Assembly: GCF_041053105.1 (NCBI RefSeq)
Contig: NZ_CP163444.1
Span: 7,162,501 to 7,226,500 of the forward strand
DNA length: 64,000 nucleotides
Direction: 5' to 3'
Source: Streptomyces sp. R44
GTDB lineage: Bacteria > Actinomycetota > Actinomycetes > Streptomycetales > Streptomycetaceae
In this document: piece after piece, positions 24,467 to 33,066 of the stretch
Position numbering within the stretch: position 1 is the stretch's first letter
How the letters are laid out: the number at the start of each line of letters is the position of its first letter
Notes under the pieces: generated by a model
The model's input: the letters and a program-made list of their open reading frames with translations, nothing else
Told to the model about the DNA's origin: nothing
Database searches by the model: none
Translations under genes and position numbers: made by a program

Positions 24467-26278
24467 TCAGGGCGTCTCGGGAGCAGCGGCGAGCTTGGCC
24501 TCGACGTACCCGGCCAGGTCGCGCAACTGCGGGTGCTGGTACACCTCTTTGGTCCGCACGGCGAGGCCGAGCTCGCGCTTCAGCCGGCTGATGACGCGCA
24601 GCGCGACGAGCGAGTGGCCGCCCAGTGCGAAGAAGTTGTCGTCGGCGCTGATCCGGTCCCGGCCCAGGACCTCCGACCAGACCTCGGCGAGCAGCTTCTC
24701 GACCGTTCCCCGGGGCTCGACGAACTGCTCGGCGGGTGCCGCGTGCGGCGCGGGCAGTGCCTCCCAGTCGACCTTGCCGTTGACGGTCAGCGGAATGGCG
24801 TCGACCGCCACGAAGACCGAAGGGACCATGAACTCGGGGAGCACTGCCGCGCAGTGGTCGCGCAACTCCGCGCCGGTCGGGGGCTCGTCGGCGACGTAGT
24901 AGGCCACCAGCTGGTCACCGAGCGCGGGGTCCCGGTAGCCGGTCAGCACTGCGGTGGTCACCCCGGGGTGCGAGGAGACCGCGGCCTCGACCTCGCCGAG
25001 TTCGATCCGGTAGCCGCGGATCTTGACCTGGCGGTCGACCCGGCCGATGAAGTCCAGCGAACCGTCGGCTCGCAGGCGGACCTGGTCCCCGGTGCGGTAC
25101 ATCCTCCCCCCTCGTCCGCCGCCGGGCAGGAAGGGCCCGTTGCCGTTCGCCGCGAACGGGTCGGCGACGAAGCGCTCGGCGGTCAGGGCCGGCCGGTCGA
25201 GGTAGCCCAGGGCCAGGCCCTCGCCTGCCAAGTACAGCTCGCCCGTCTCACCGGGAGCGGTCACCTGCCGGAGGTCGTCGCCGACCACGTACGCCCGGGT
25301 GCCCGGCAGCGGGTGGCCGATGTGCGCTTCCCCACCGGTGATCCAGGCACTGGTGGCGTCCACGGTGCACTCGGTCGGACCGTAGAGGTTCACCGCTTCG
25401 AGGACCCCGTTCGCGGTCGCCTTGGATATCTCCTCCCAGGTCCGCTCCGGCACCGGCTCCCCGCCCATGAACAGACGCGGCAGCGGGCTGTCGGCACCGC
25501 TGTCCAGCAGGCAGGTCCGCACCAGCTCCCAGAGGGAGGGGGTGAGGTCGAGGTCCTGGATGCCGTACGCGTCGAGCAGGGTCCGGAGCTGGACGGGATC
25601 GGTGCGCTGCTCCTCGTCGAGGATGGCGATGGTGTCGCCACGGCAGATCCGCGCCCACTGCTTCACCGAGGAATCGAAGGAGACACTGGCGTTCCAGCCG
25701 ACGACCCGAGGCTCTTCGGCGTAGACGCCGGCCCGCTCAAGGGCCGTGACCAGGTCTGCGACGGACCCCCGCCCGACCTGGACGCCCTTGGGCCGACCGG
25801 TTGAGCCCGAGGTGTAGATCACGTACGCCGGGTCGAGCGGATGGGCGGCCACCGGATTCGCGTCGGCGGCCTCGGGGTCGCCGGCCACGGAGTCCGGGGC
25901 GACGATGTCGAGGCCGGATGCCCACAGGGCGTGGCTCGGCGCCCCCACCAGTACCCGGATGCCGGCGTCCTTGGCCATGAACTCCAGGCGCTCGACCGGG
26001 TAGCGAGGGTCCAGCGGGAGGTAGGCCGCACCCGCCCGCCACACCGCGAGCAGCGATACGACCAGCTGGGTGTTGCGCGGCAGGCTGACCCCCACCAGGT
26101 CGCCCACGCCGATGCCGCGGGAGGCCAGGGCACCGGCGAGCTGCGCGGTTCGCCGGTCGAGCTCGGCGAAGGTGAGCTCACCGTCGGTGCCCCGTACGGC
26201 GATCCGGTCCGGGGCGTGCTGTGCGATAGCGCGGAAGCGTGTCACCAGGTCAACCGGCTTCTGGGCGAGGTCAGTCAC
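24467..26278 (-). CDS. Stand-alone NRPS A-T didomain, predicted glutamate-activating
   Basis: GTG at 26278 is chosen because AAGGAG (26288-26293) precedes it by 9 nt; an ATG at 26323 would add 15 residues without a site. The 603-residue product has one A domain ([28 protein letters not shown]) and one T domain ([11 protein letters not shown]), with no C domain. The signature reads DSKDFGLVDK, matching the Glu code DAKDLGVVDK at seven of ten positions. It lies beside two KtzO/KtzP-type oxygenases and in a cluster whose NRPS 2 module 3 lacks an A domain. The inferred role is to supply Glu (or 3-hydroxy-Glu) to that module in trans, as KtzN does in kutzneride. Unlike a pure loading A domain it has its own T, so hydroxylation could occur on this protein. 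Confidence 0.9.
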   Translation of the reverse strand: MTDLAQKPVDLVTRFRAIAQHAPDRIAVRGTDGELTFAELDRRTAQLAGALASRGIGVGDLVGVSLPRNTQLVVSLLAVWRAGAAYLPLDPRYPVERLEFMAKDAGIRVLVGAPSHALWASGLDIVAPDSVAGDPEAADANPVAAHPLDPAYVIYTSGSTGRPKGVQVGRGSVADLVTALERAGVYAEEPRVVGWNASVSFDSSVKQWARICRGDTIAILDEEQRTDPVQLRTLLDAYGIQDLDLTPSLWELVRTCLLDSGADSPLPRLFMGGEPVPERTWEEISKATANGVLEAVNLYGPTECTVDATSAWITGGEAHIGHPLPGTRAYVVGDDLRQVTAPGETGELYLAGEGLALGYLDRPALTAERFVADPFAANGNGPFLPGGGRGGRMYRTGDQVRLRADGSLDFIGRVDRQVKIRGYRIELGEVEAAVSSHPGVTTAVLTGYRDPALGDQLVAYYVADEPPTGAELRDHCAAVLPEFMVPSVFVAVDAIPLTVNGKVDWEALPAPHAAPAEQFVEPRGTVEKLLAEVWSEVLGRDRISADDNFFALGGHSLVALRVISRLKRELGLAVRTKEVYQHPQLRDLAGYVEAKLAAAPETP

Positions 26279-26356
26279 GAGAACGAGCTCCTTGTGCACA
26301 GGAATGGGGCATGGCGCGGCCATCGGACCGACCTGGTCTGACGGCGCCGTTCAGGT

Positions 26357-27361
26357 TCAGGCGAACGCGGGCGCGGGCTCCACGGTCGGCCGGCACTCGG
26401 AGAGCTCGACCGGGTCGCCCATGGCCACCACGATCTTCCGGTCGCCGCGGAACGGATCCCGGCCGTGTGCGGTCAGGATGTTGTCGACCAGCATCACGTC
26501 GCCCGGCTGCCAGGTCTCGCGCACCGTGGCCGCGTCATAGGCCGCCTGGATGGCCTGGAGGTCCTCGTTGCTCAGCGCGGCCCCGTCACCGAACTCGGTG
26601 TTGAACGGAAGACCGTCGCGTCCGAACTCATCGACCAGCGCCTCCCGCAGGTCCTCCTCCAGCGCCCACTCGTTCCAGAAGAGCAGGTGGTTGAACCACA
26701 CCTCCTCGCCGCTCGACGGGTGGGTGATGATGCCGGGACGGATCTGGCTGGTCCTCAGGGTGCCGTCGTCGTACCACTGGTGGCCGATGAGGTTGTCCGC
26801 GCAGTAGCGCGCGACCTCGGCGACGTCATCGGTGGCGAACGCGGTCTGCCAGTCGGTGGAAATGTGCTCGGAGTAGCTGCGCGAGAGTCGCCACCCGGCG
26901 GTCCGGATCTTCTCGACCACCTGATCGGGGAGCGCGTCGAGGACCTTCCGGCAGTCCGCGACGGGTGTCGCTCCGCCCTGCGACGGTGCGATCAGGCAGC
27001 CGAACAGCAACCGGCCGGGGAAGGTCAGCGTGTAGCTGTTCTCGTTGTGCATCCGGATCGACTGCGCGGCGGGTAGGTCCGTCGAGGAGAAGACATCGTC
27101 GCCGAGCCGGCTGCGGGGAGTGGTCTTCTCCCGGTACGGCGTCCGCTCGCTGATGAGCGCGTCTCGGATCTGCGCGAAGTCCTCGATGGTCGCCATCGGC
27201 AGGCCACGCAGATAGATCGCGCCGTATTCCTTCAGAGCCGCGGCCAGTTGCGGGCGGACATCTTCGAGCCACGCGCGGACCTGTGTCATCTCGGTGAGAC
27301 CGGCGACCTGCGTGATGGCCGGCTTGCCCTCGACGACCTGCCATTTCAGCGTACGTGACAT
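26357..27361 (-). CDS. SyrP/KtzO-type Fe(II)/2-oxoglutarate oxygenase (amino-acid beta-hydroxylase)
   Basis: ATG 27361 with AAAGGA upstream gives 334 residues; a longer reading from 27541 adds 60 residues without family similarity. It belongs to the TauD/TfdA fold group of NRPS hydroxylases (SyrP, KtzO, KtzP, known). Visible ligands: HNE (His105, Glu107) as the HxD/E pair, distal His299 in TAHGRDPF and the 2-oxoglutarate-binding Arg308 in GDRK. Family members act on Asp or Glu bound to a T domain. The gene is 78 nt upstream of the Glu-type A-T gene in the same direction, so 3-hydroxylation of Glu is the best guess; Asn on NRPS 3 is an alternative. Confidence 0.88.
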   Translation of the reverse strand: MSRTLKWQVVEGKPAITQVAGLTEMTQVRAWLEDVRPQLAAALKEYGAIYLRGLPMATIEDFAQIRDALISERTPYREKTTPRSRLGDDVFSSTDLPAAQSIRMHNENSYTLTFPGRLLFGCLIAPSQGGATPVADCRKVLDALPDQVVEKIRTAGWRLSRSYSEHISTDWQTAFATDDVAEVARYCADNLIGHQWYDDGTLRTSQIRPGIITHPSSGEEVWFNHLLFWNEWALEEDLREALVDEFGRDGLPFNTEFGDGAALSNEDLQAIQAAYDAATVRETWQPGDVMLVDNILTAHGRDPFRGDRKIVVAMGDPVELSECRPTVEPAPAFA

Positions 27362-27596
27362 TGCATCAGGTCCTTTCCAGTTCCTTGGACCGGTTGGATG
27401 ATAGGAGGATCGGTCGCGCCACGTTAAGGCGTTCAACGGGCTGACCGGCTTGCCGTTGCTGCAGGCCGCGAGATCGAGGGGATCACCGACCGCGAGCTCG
27501 AGGCGCTGACCCTGAGGGTGCAGCGCGCCATCGCCGCCCATGAGCCGAAGATCGTCCCGTCGCCCGAGTGTCGCCCCGGTCGCCGCCGACCGAACC

Positions 27597-27633
27597 GGGA
27601 GCCCTGGTCCACCGGCTCCGGACCAGGGCTCCC
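27597..27633. terminator. 14-bp hairpin after the second oxygenase
   Basis: Perfect 14-bp arms (27597-27610 and 27620-27633) around a 9-nt loop, starting 19 nt past the minus-strand stop at 27653. It suggests that the two oxygenase genes may be separate or only partly linked transcripts. The rest of 27362-27652 holds a single half-site GTTCAAC (27431-27437) and no gene I can support. Confidence 0.65.
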
Positions 27634-27652
27634 GCGTTCCTGCCCGGTGCTC

Positions 27653-28591
27653 TCAGCGCGACATGGCGACCAGGACCCGGCGGCTTCCGGCGAACGCCCT
27701 GCGCCCGTGTGCGACGGCGACGTTGTCGATGACCAGGACGTCGCCCTGCCGCCAGTCGACGTCAACGGCCAGCGCCAGTCCCTTCTCGCGGATCTCGAGC
27801 ACGTACTCGTCGGGGATGGGGGAGCCGTCGGCGAAGGTCACCGACTGCGGCAGCTCGTCCGCGGGGACGATGGCCGCGAGCTCGCGCATGGTCTCCTCGC
27901 CCAGCGTCGCGGGGTGCCACTGGTCCGCCTGGTTGAACCAGACCTCCTCACCGGTGACCGGGTGCCGGAGCGTCGAGGGCCGGACCTGACGCGTCCGCAG
28001 CGCATTGCCGGCGGTCCACTCCCAGCTCACCCCCGCTTCGGCCAGCAGCTTCTCGACCTCCGCCCGGTCGTCCGTCTCGAACGTCGCCTGCCAGCTCTTG
28101 CCGAAGCCCCTGCCACCGTGCAGGTACTGCCGGTAGCAGACACCGCCGCCGAAGTCCGCACGGATCCGTTCGTCGATTGCCGCCAGCCAGGAGGCGCCGT
28201 GCAGCAGCGGGGTGGCGCCTCCCGTGGTGGCCGGCTGTACGCAGCAGAAGAGCAGCCGGGAGGGCCAGGCGTGGGCGTAGGAAAGCTCGCTGTGCATGGA
28301 GATCGCGTACTCGGGCGGGTACTCCGTCGAGGTGTAGACGTTGTCGGAGACCTTGGTCCTGGGCGTGTTGCCGTGCACGTACGCGAGGCGCTCGGGCAGC
28401 AGGGCGGGCATCACGTCCGCCAAGGACGCCTCGGTGACGTCGAAACCCTGGAACAGCAGGGCCTGGTGACGGCCCAGCAGGTCGGCGACGTCGACCGAGT
28501 CGAGGTACTCCATCAGTCCCCGGGTGGTCGCGCCGGCGCCGGTGCTCGCGGGCGTGAACCGTTGCGGTGCCCAGCCCTGCTGAACGCTCAT
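27653..28591 (-). CDS. Second SyrP/KtzP-type Fe(II)/2-oxoglutarate oxygenase
   Basis: ATG 28591 with AAGGAG upstream gives 312 residues. It has the same fold group as the previous gene but is clearly divergent. Ligands seen: HSE (His100, Glu102), distal His295 in VAHGRRAF and Arg in GSRR (~304). Shared blocks are WFNQ or WFNH and the run QGDV..(I/V)DN. In kutzneride two related enzymes give opposite stereoisomers of 3-hydroxy-Glu (known); here the pair may do the same, or this one may act on another residue (Asn, Val). A regulator-type inverted repeat sits 43 bp upstream of its start (28634-28662). Confidence 0.87.
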   Translation of the reverse strand: MSVQQGWAPQRFTPASTGAGATTRGLMEYLDSVDVADLLGRHQALLFQGFDVTEASLADVMPALLPERLAYVHGNTPRTKVSDNVYTSTEYPPEYAISMHSELSYAHAWPSRLLFCCVQPATTGGATPLLHGASWLAAIDERIRADFGGGVCYRQYLHGGRGFGKSWQATFETDDRAEVEKLLAEAGVSWEWTAGNALRTRQVRPSTLRHPVTGEEVWFNQADQWHPATLGEETMRELAAIVPADELPQSVTFADGSPIPDEYVLEIREKGLALAVDVDWRQGDVLVIDNVAVAHGRRAFAGSRRVLVAMSR

Positions 28592-28633
28592 GGGGGATAT
28601 CTCCTTGGTGGTTGGGAGGTTGGGCGTCGAGTT

Positions 28634-28662
28634 GTTCCACCTGCGGGGCGCCACAGTTGGAC
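28634..28662. promoter_or_regulatory. StrR-type site 1 (GTTCCAC-N15-GTTGGAC)
   Basis: 7-bp inverted arms with exactly 15 bp between, 43 bp upstream of the minus-strand oxygenase gene. Each arm carries one change from the window consensus, and the two changes are complementary. Probable activator site for the oxygenase - A-T - thioesterase unit. Confidence 0.75.
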
Positions 28663-28733
28663 GCACCGGTTCGGTTCGGCCGCCTGCCGGGAGCGTCGGC
28701 CGTGCCCATGGATCGGGGCGCATGTTCGGCGTC

Positions 28734-28762
28734 GTTCAACCGGCGCGTCACCGCAGTTGAAC
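28734..28762. promoter_or_regulatory. StrR-type site 2 (GTTCAAC-N15-GTTGAAC)
   Basis: Perfect inverted repeat in the divergent intergenic region, about 320 bp upstream of the acyl carrier protein gene and 100 bp from site 1. The remaining DNA between 28592 and 29082 shows no gene. Confidence 0.8.
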
Positions 28763-29082
28763 GGTGGCCGTGGTGAGCGTCAAGGATTGATCAGTCGTGC
28801 GGGCCTGCACCATAGTGAAGCGAGGCGGCATGGTGAAACTGGGTCCCTTGGGCGCCTGGGGGCCGGTGCGGGTGGCCTGACACGGCTTGTCGGTGGAGTC
28901 CCGTCCAGGAGCCTGATCGAGGCGACGAAGGAGTAGCGCTTCTTCTGTTGGCGGAGTTCTGGCCCGTACGGCGCGAAGTGCCGGTTCGAGCAGGCGCTGC
29001 TCCATCTCGAGGTCCCACGCATCCAGGGGCCGTTGACTATGAACTGAGATTTCATCATATACCGGCTGAGAGAGGGACTTCG

Positions 29083-29364
29083 ATGACTGATCGGACAGTG
29101 GATGTGCGGGTGTCGGGTGTGGACATCGAGCGGTGGTTGATGGAGCGGGTGTCCTATTACCTGGAGACGCCGGTGGAGGAGATCGATCCGGGTGTCTCGC
29201 TCGCCGAGTACGGGTTGGAGTCGGTGTACGCCTTCGCGCTGTGCGGGGACATCGAGGACACGTGGGGTGTGACCGTGGAGCCGACCCTGGTGTGGGACGT
29301 CGACACGGTTGCGGCTCTGACCGTTCACCTGGCCGGCCTGGTGGCCGATCTGCCGTCGGCCTGA
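29083..29364 (+). CDS. Acyl carrier protein
   Basis: ATG 29083 with AGAGGGA upstream gives 93 residues. The phosphopantetheine site is YGLESVYAF, with Ser in the LES variant of DSL, and the protein has the helical length of a free ACP. With the acyl-AMP ligase at 30184 it probably carries the fatty acid that starts the peptide, as in lipopeptide clusters with paired FAAL and ACP (known). The donor site would be the starter C domain, which is not in this window. Confidence 0.9.
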   Translation: MTDRTVDVRVSGVDIERWLMERVSYYLETPVEEIDPGVSLAEYGLESVYAFALCGDIEDTWGVTVEPTLVWDVDTVAALTVHLAGLVADLPSA

Positions 29365-29441
29365 AGGGACTTCGGGGCCTCGACGCCTTTGCGGTCGACC
29401 AGAGCCCTGGCCGCGGGTCACCCGCAGTCCCCGGCACGTGT

Positions 29442-29470
29442 GTTCAACGGTGGTCGCGCGGCGGTTGAAC
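29442..29470. promoter_or_regulatory. StrR-type site 3 (GTTCAAC-N15-GTTGAAC)
   Basis: Perfect arms with 15-bp spacing, 78 bp downstream of the acyl carrier protein stop and 714 bp before the ligase start. Confidence 0.8.
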
Positions 29471-29878
29471 GGTGCTCAGGACAAAGGGAGTCGTTCGGCT
29501 GCCTCACCGGACAGGCACGACATCGTCATCGGCCCGCCCGTCGTCGGACGCACCGGACCGTGTGAACTCGCCGTCCCCGGCATGACCTCCGACAACCTGC
29601 TGCTGCTGCGGATCGAGCGTCAGGGGTGATGCGGCACGAGCCGCGGTCGGTCCCCGAACGCCGTGTTTGCTGCCGCGGATTGCTCCGAGGCTCGCTCCGG
29701 TGATCGCCCAACCGGTCGGCAGACCGCTTCCGCGCCCGCATCCCCGCGACGGAGGCCACGGCCCTGCAGTCGTCCGATGGAAGGACACATGGGCTCCGCC
29801 CCGTCGCCTAGTGTGAGACCGCCGCGCTCCCGGCAAACCCCCGTGCCGGGGGCGCGGCATGCACCTCCGCCGGCCCTC

Positions 29879-29907
29879 GTCCAACTGACGCACGGCGATG
29901 GTTGAAC
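29879..29907. promoter_or_regulatory. StrR-type site 4 (GTCCAAC-N15-GTTGAAC)
   Basis: One mismatch in the left arm, 15-bp spacing. It lies 277 bp upstream of the fatty acyl-AMP ligase and is probably its activator site. Confidence 0.72.
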
Positions 29908-30183
29908 ACCCGTGCTGATCACCGGCACCGGGTTGAACGCCCGCACCATTCCTGGCGGCTGGGGCATAGTGGTCCGCGCCGCCAGGAACCGACGGAGTTC
30001 GGCGAGGCCGGATGTCAGGACGTCAGGAAGCCTGTACCGGATCGAGGGGACCGCGGGCAGATCCGCGGCCGGACCGCCTGATCGCGACAGTCGAGAACGA
30101 CACCACTCAGCCGCGCGGCGCGCGCCGCCGTGCATGTCCGCGCGCCGCCCGGAGCGACGCAGCGCCAAGCCCAAGGGGAAGCA

Positions 30184-31965
30184 ATGGCCTTCGAGCTGAC
30201 CGGCTACCGGAACCTCGGCGACGCGTTCGCCGCGCGCGTCGCCCAACACCCCGACAAGACCGCGATCACCATCTACCGCGACTCCGCCGAGGCCGCGCAC
30301 GAAAGCCTCAGCTACGCCGAACTCGCCCGCCGGGCCGGCCTGCGCGCCGCCGACCTGGCGCAGCAACTGGCTCCCGGCGAGCGCGTCCTCATCGCGCTGT
30401 CCACCGGCACCGAGTTCGTCGAGCTCTACCTCGCCTGCCTGCTGGCCGGTGTCACCGCCGTGCCCGCCCCGCCGGCGACCGGCTCCAGCAGCGCCGCCCA
30501 GCGCGTCGCCGCGATCGCCGCGGACTGCACTCCGGGACTGGTGTTCGCCGACGCCGGGGACCTCGACACGCTCGCCGAGCGCTTCCACGCGCAAGGCCTG
30601 GGTCGCGTCCCCGTCCGGGCCGCCGCCCCTGTGCCGGCCGGTGAGGTGCCCCCCGCCGCGCTCCGAGGCCGCCACGCCGACCATGACTCGCTCGCCGTCC
30701 TCCAGTACAGCTCCGGCTCCACCGGCACCCCGAAGGGCGTGATGCTCGCTCACGGGAACGTCCTGGCGAACCTCGCGGCCCAGTACTCCGTCGTGGGCCT
30801 GAACGGCGACGACTCGTTCGGCAGCTGGATGCCGCTGCACCACGACTTCGGTCTCTTCGTTCAGCTCAGCGGCGCACTCTTCTGCGGCGCGACATCGGTC
30901 CTGATGCCGCCGACGGTGTTCGCCCGCAGGCCCGTCGAGTGGTTCCGGATGATGAGCGAACTCCGGACCACCGCCACCTCCGCCCCCAACTTCGCGTACG
31001 GCATCGCGCTGCGCCTCATCAAGGACGAACACCTCGAAGGGCTCGACCTGTCAGCGCTGCGCTTCCTGATCAACGGTTCCGAGCCGATCCATGCCCCCAC
31101 CATCGCCGCGTTCACCAAGCGATTCGCGCAGATCGGCCTGCGTCCCGAAGCCGTCGCGGCCGGCTACGGCATGGCCGAGGTCACCGTCTACGCCAGCGGC
31201 ACCCCCATCACGCGCGAGCCGACCGTCCTGGTCGCCGACGCCCAGCGCCTCGCTGACGCGGACCACCCCGCGCTGGTTCGCGCCCGTGACGGCCGCGGCA
31301 AGGAGATCACCGGCGTCGGAAGCCCCGAGGCCTTTGACGCCCTGATCGTCGACCCCGCCACCCTGCGCCCCTTGTCCGCCGGCGAGGTCGGCGAGATCTG
31401 GCTGCGCGGCGACAGCGTCGGCCACGGCTACTGGGGCAAACCCGACCTCACCGCCCGTGTCTTCCAGGCCCGCCCCGCCGGCGCCGACGACGCCGAACCC
31501 GGCTGGCTGCGCACCGGCGACCTGGGTGCCCTGGTGGACGGCGAGCTGTTCATCACCGGTCGGCTCAAGGAGGTGATGATCGTCCACGGCCGCAACTTCT
31601 ACCCGCACGACCTCGAACACGAGGCGCGCGCCGCCCACCCCGCGCTGGAGCGGTTCGTCGGCGCCGCCTTCGGCGTCCAGGCCCCCGACGAGCGGATCGT
31701 GATGGTGCACGAGGTCAGCCCGACCGTATCGGCCGAGGAACTGCGCGCCGCGGCGGCGGCCGTCATCCGCCGCCTCACCGTCGCCACCGGCGCGCCGGTC
31801 CGCAACGTCCTGCTGGTGCGGCGCGGCAGCGTCGACCGCACCACCAGTGGCAAGATCCAGCGCGCCGCGATGCGCGACCGCTTCCTGGCCGGCGAGATCA
31901 CTGCCCTGCACACCGAACTCGAACCGGCGGTACGGCAGTTGATCGCAGGGCCCGAAACCCTGTGA
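30184..31965 (+). CDS. Fatty acyl-AMP ligase (FAAL)
   Basis: 593 residues from ATG 30184, with AGGGGA a few bases upstream. An ANL-superfamily enzyme with P-loop YSSGSTGTPKGV, the FAAL-typical WMPLHHDFGL and NFAYGIALR blocks, the acid motif GWLRTGDLG and the late Lys in TTSGKIQRAA. FAALs make acyl-AMP and pass the acyl group to an ACP rather than to CoA (known). With the ACP at 29083 this predicts an N-terminal fatty acyl group on the peptide. The segment after it is an NRPS remnant, not part of this gene. Confidence 0.93.
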   Translation: MAFELTGYRNLGDAFAARVAQHPDKTAITIYRDSAEAAHESLSYAELARRAGLRAADLAQQLAPGERVLIALSTGTEFVELYLACLLAGVTAVPAPPATGSSSAAQRVAAIAADCTPGLVFADAGDLDTLAERFHAQGLGRVPVRAAAPVPAGEVPPAALRGRHADHDSLAVLQYSSGSTGTPKGVMLAHGNVLANLAAQYSVVGLNGDDSFGSWMPLHHDFGLFVQLSGALFCGATSVLMPPTVFARRPVEWFRMMSELRTTATSAPNFAYGIALRLIKDEHLEGLDLSALRFLINGSEPIHAPTIAAFTKRFAQIGLRPEAVAAGYGMAEVTVYASGTPITREPTVLVADAQRLADADHPALVRARDGRGKEITGVGSPEAFDALIVDPATLRPLSAGEVGEIWLRGDSVGHGYWGKPDLTARVFQARPAGADDAEPGWLRTGDLGALVDGELFITGRLKEVMIVHGRNFYPHDLEHEARAAHPALERFVGAAFGVQAPDERIVMVHEVSPTVSAEELRAAAAAVIRRLTVATGAPVRNVLLVRRGSVDRTTSGKIQRAAMRDRFLAGEITALHTELEPAVRQLIAGPETL

Positions 31966-31983
31966 CGCCCACCCGCGCCGGCA

Positions 31984-32313
31984 CCGCACGCGGGATCGTG
32001 AACCGGTCGGCGTGGACGCAGGCCGACTACGGGCTCACGGGCGCGGATCGGGTGCTGCGGAAGACACCGTTCTCGGCGGTCACTCGCTGCTGGTCACGCG
32101 ACGGGTGGGCCGACTGCGCGGCGACCTCGGAGTGAACCTGCCGATGCCGACCCTGTCCGAGATGCCGACCCCGGCCGGGCCCGCCGCCTGGCCTGCCGAT
32201 CAGACCGCAGGCCCGAAGAAGGCCAGGCCCGCGCTGCGACCGATGCGCATGCAGGAGGAGTCCCGGTGATACCGCTGTGGCGCGGCCGGCTTCGGTCTTG
32301 GGTTCGCTGAGGG
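31984..32313 (+). pseudogene. Scrambled NRPS remnant (A fragment, T fragment, docking tail, C start)
   Basis: 31984-32072 matches the first bases of this window (A-domain core, GIVNR.AW...DRVL.KTPF) but with a 1-bp deletion near its start. It then joins out of frame to a T-domain half (GGHSLLVTRR, 32073 on). That half runs into a tail KKARPALRPMRMQEESR and a stop (32267-32269), the same tail type as NRPS 1 and 2. GTGATACCGCTG (overlapping the stop) and the next ~40 bp resemble a damaged start of the next synthetase (MIPL...). The whole is the footprint of a deleted A-T end and gene junction. Confidence 0.8.
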
Positions 32314-32523
32314 CCGCAGGGACGCCGCGGCCTCATCGGGGGTCCAGCAGAGGCGTACGGCGGCGCGGGGTTCGGCGGGTACGGAGTGCTTGGCCGGGTT
32401 GTAGCGCAGCCGCCACGTCCGCATCGCGTGGTTCACGGCGCCTCGCGGCATGGCCACCGCGTGGTGAGCGGTGGTGCGCCCGCGGCCGGCGGCGAGCTGC
32501 GTGCTCACCCAGGCGTCGATGTG
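32314..32523 (-). pseudogene. Integrase (tyrosine recombinase) remnant
   Basis: Read on the minus strand from 32523: HIDAWVSTQLAAGR..TAHHAVAMPRGAVNHAMR.W.L.YNPAKHSV, then CWTPDEAAASLR. This is the core-binding domain pattern of actinobacterial phage-type integrases. An in-frame TAG precedes it and the catalytic domain is absent. It abuts the NRPS remnant at about 32313, which suggests a deletion or insertion junction. 32524-32829 shows nothing I can support. Confidence 0.6.
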
Positions 32524-32829
32524 CTACCACCGCGTACGTCCACCGGCCATGCGTGGCGTCGGCCGCCGGCCGCGGACACCACGCATCCAACTGCTGCCCC
32601 TGCTCCCGTCCTTGCGCCCGCACCTGCGGTACAACCGACCGCGGTGGGGACGCTGCGACCTGGGACTCCTCCGCGTGGAGCAGGGCAGAGCGACCGGCCG
32701 GGACACACGCTGGGCGCACGCCGCGAGGGTGATCACGTGGCGCGTTCGGTGAGGAGGGCAGCTTGATCGCACGGAATCGGCCCCCACGCCCACCCCTTCA
32801 CATGGACGGAAGGACGTCGCCAGGCGTGT

Positions 32830-32858
32830 GCTCAACTGCGGCCCCGCGGCGGTTGGAC
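32830..32858. promoter_or_regulatory. StrR-type site 5 (GCTCAAC-N15-GTTGGAC)
   Basis: Two mismatches to the consensus but exact 15-bp spacing; 208 bp upstream of the hydrolase - exporter operon. Confidence 0.6.
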
Positions 32859-33066
32859 ACCGCGGGGCAGGTGTCCGCGGTCGGCGACGCTTGATCGCCG
32901 CAGCGCTGCGATGCCATCGTGAGCCGCGGCGCAGCAGGGGCGAGCCCCGCACCACAGTCCGTCCTGGAAGCACAGCTGGAACGAGGTCACCGGCGAAGCG
33001 GCCACCCGGGACCGCTCCCGCGCCGCGCGGGGCGGGTGTGTCGCCCCCTACGAGAAGGGGCTCGTC

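Larger units (their letters stand above)
29365..30183. other. 819-bp intergenic region with two regulator sites
   Basis: No convincing gene is seen on either strand. It holds two StrR-type repeats (29442-29470 and 29879-29907) and a lone GTTGAAC half-site at 29932-29938. A plus-strand stretch ending at 29629 reads like the C-terminus of a lost gene (ELAVPGMTSDNLLLLRIERQ, then stop), but it has no start or upstream coding sequence and I do not recognise it. Confidence 0.5.

Noticed and set aside
24467..26278. The A-T protein as the missing threonine activator of a ramoplanin/enduracidin-type assembly line
   Set aside because: The overall gene set is similar, but its signature lacks the Thr pattern (DFWNIGMVHK) and fits Glu much better.
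26279..26323. Longer start (ATG 26323) for the A-T protein
   Set aside because: No ribosome site there, whereas AAGGAG sits 9 nt before GTG 26278 and family similarity begins after it.
27440..27570. Plus-strand stretch reading GITDRELEALTLRVQRAIAAH as a possible small gene
   Set aside because: No clean start, ribosome site or stop in context; it lies in a promoter region and may be chance.
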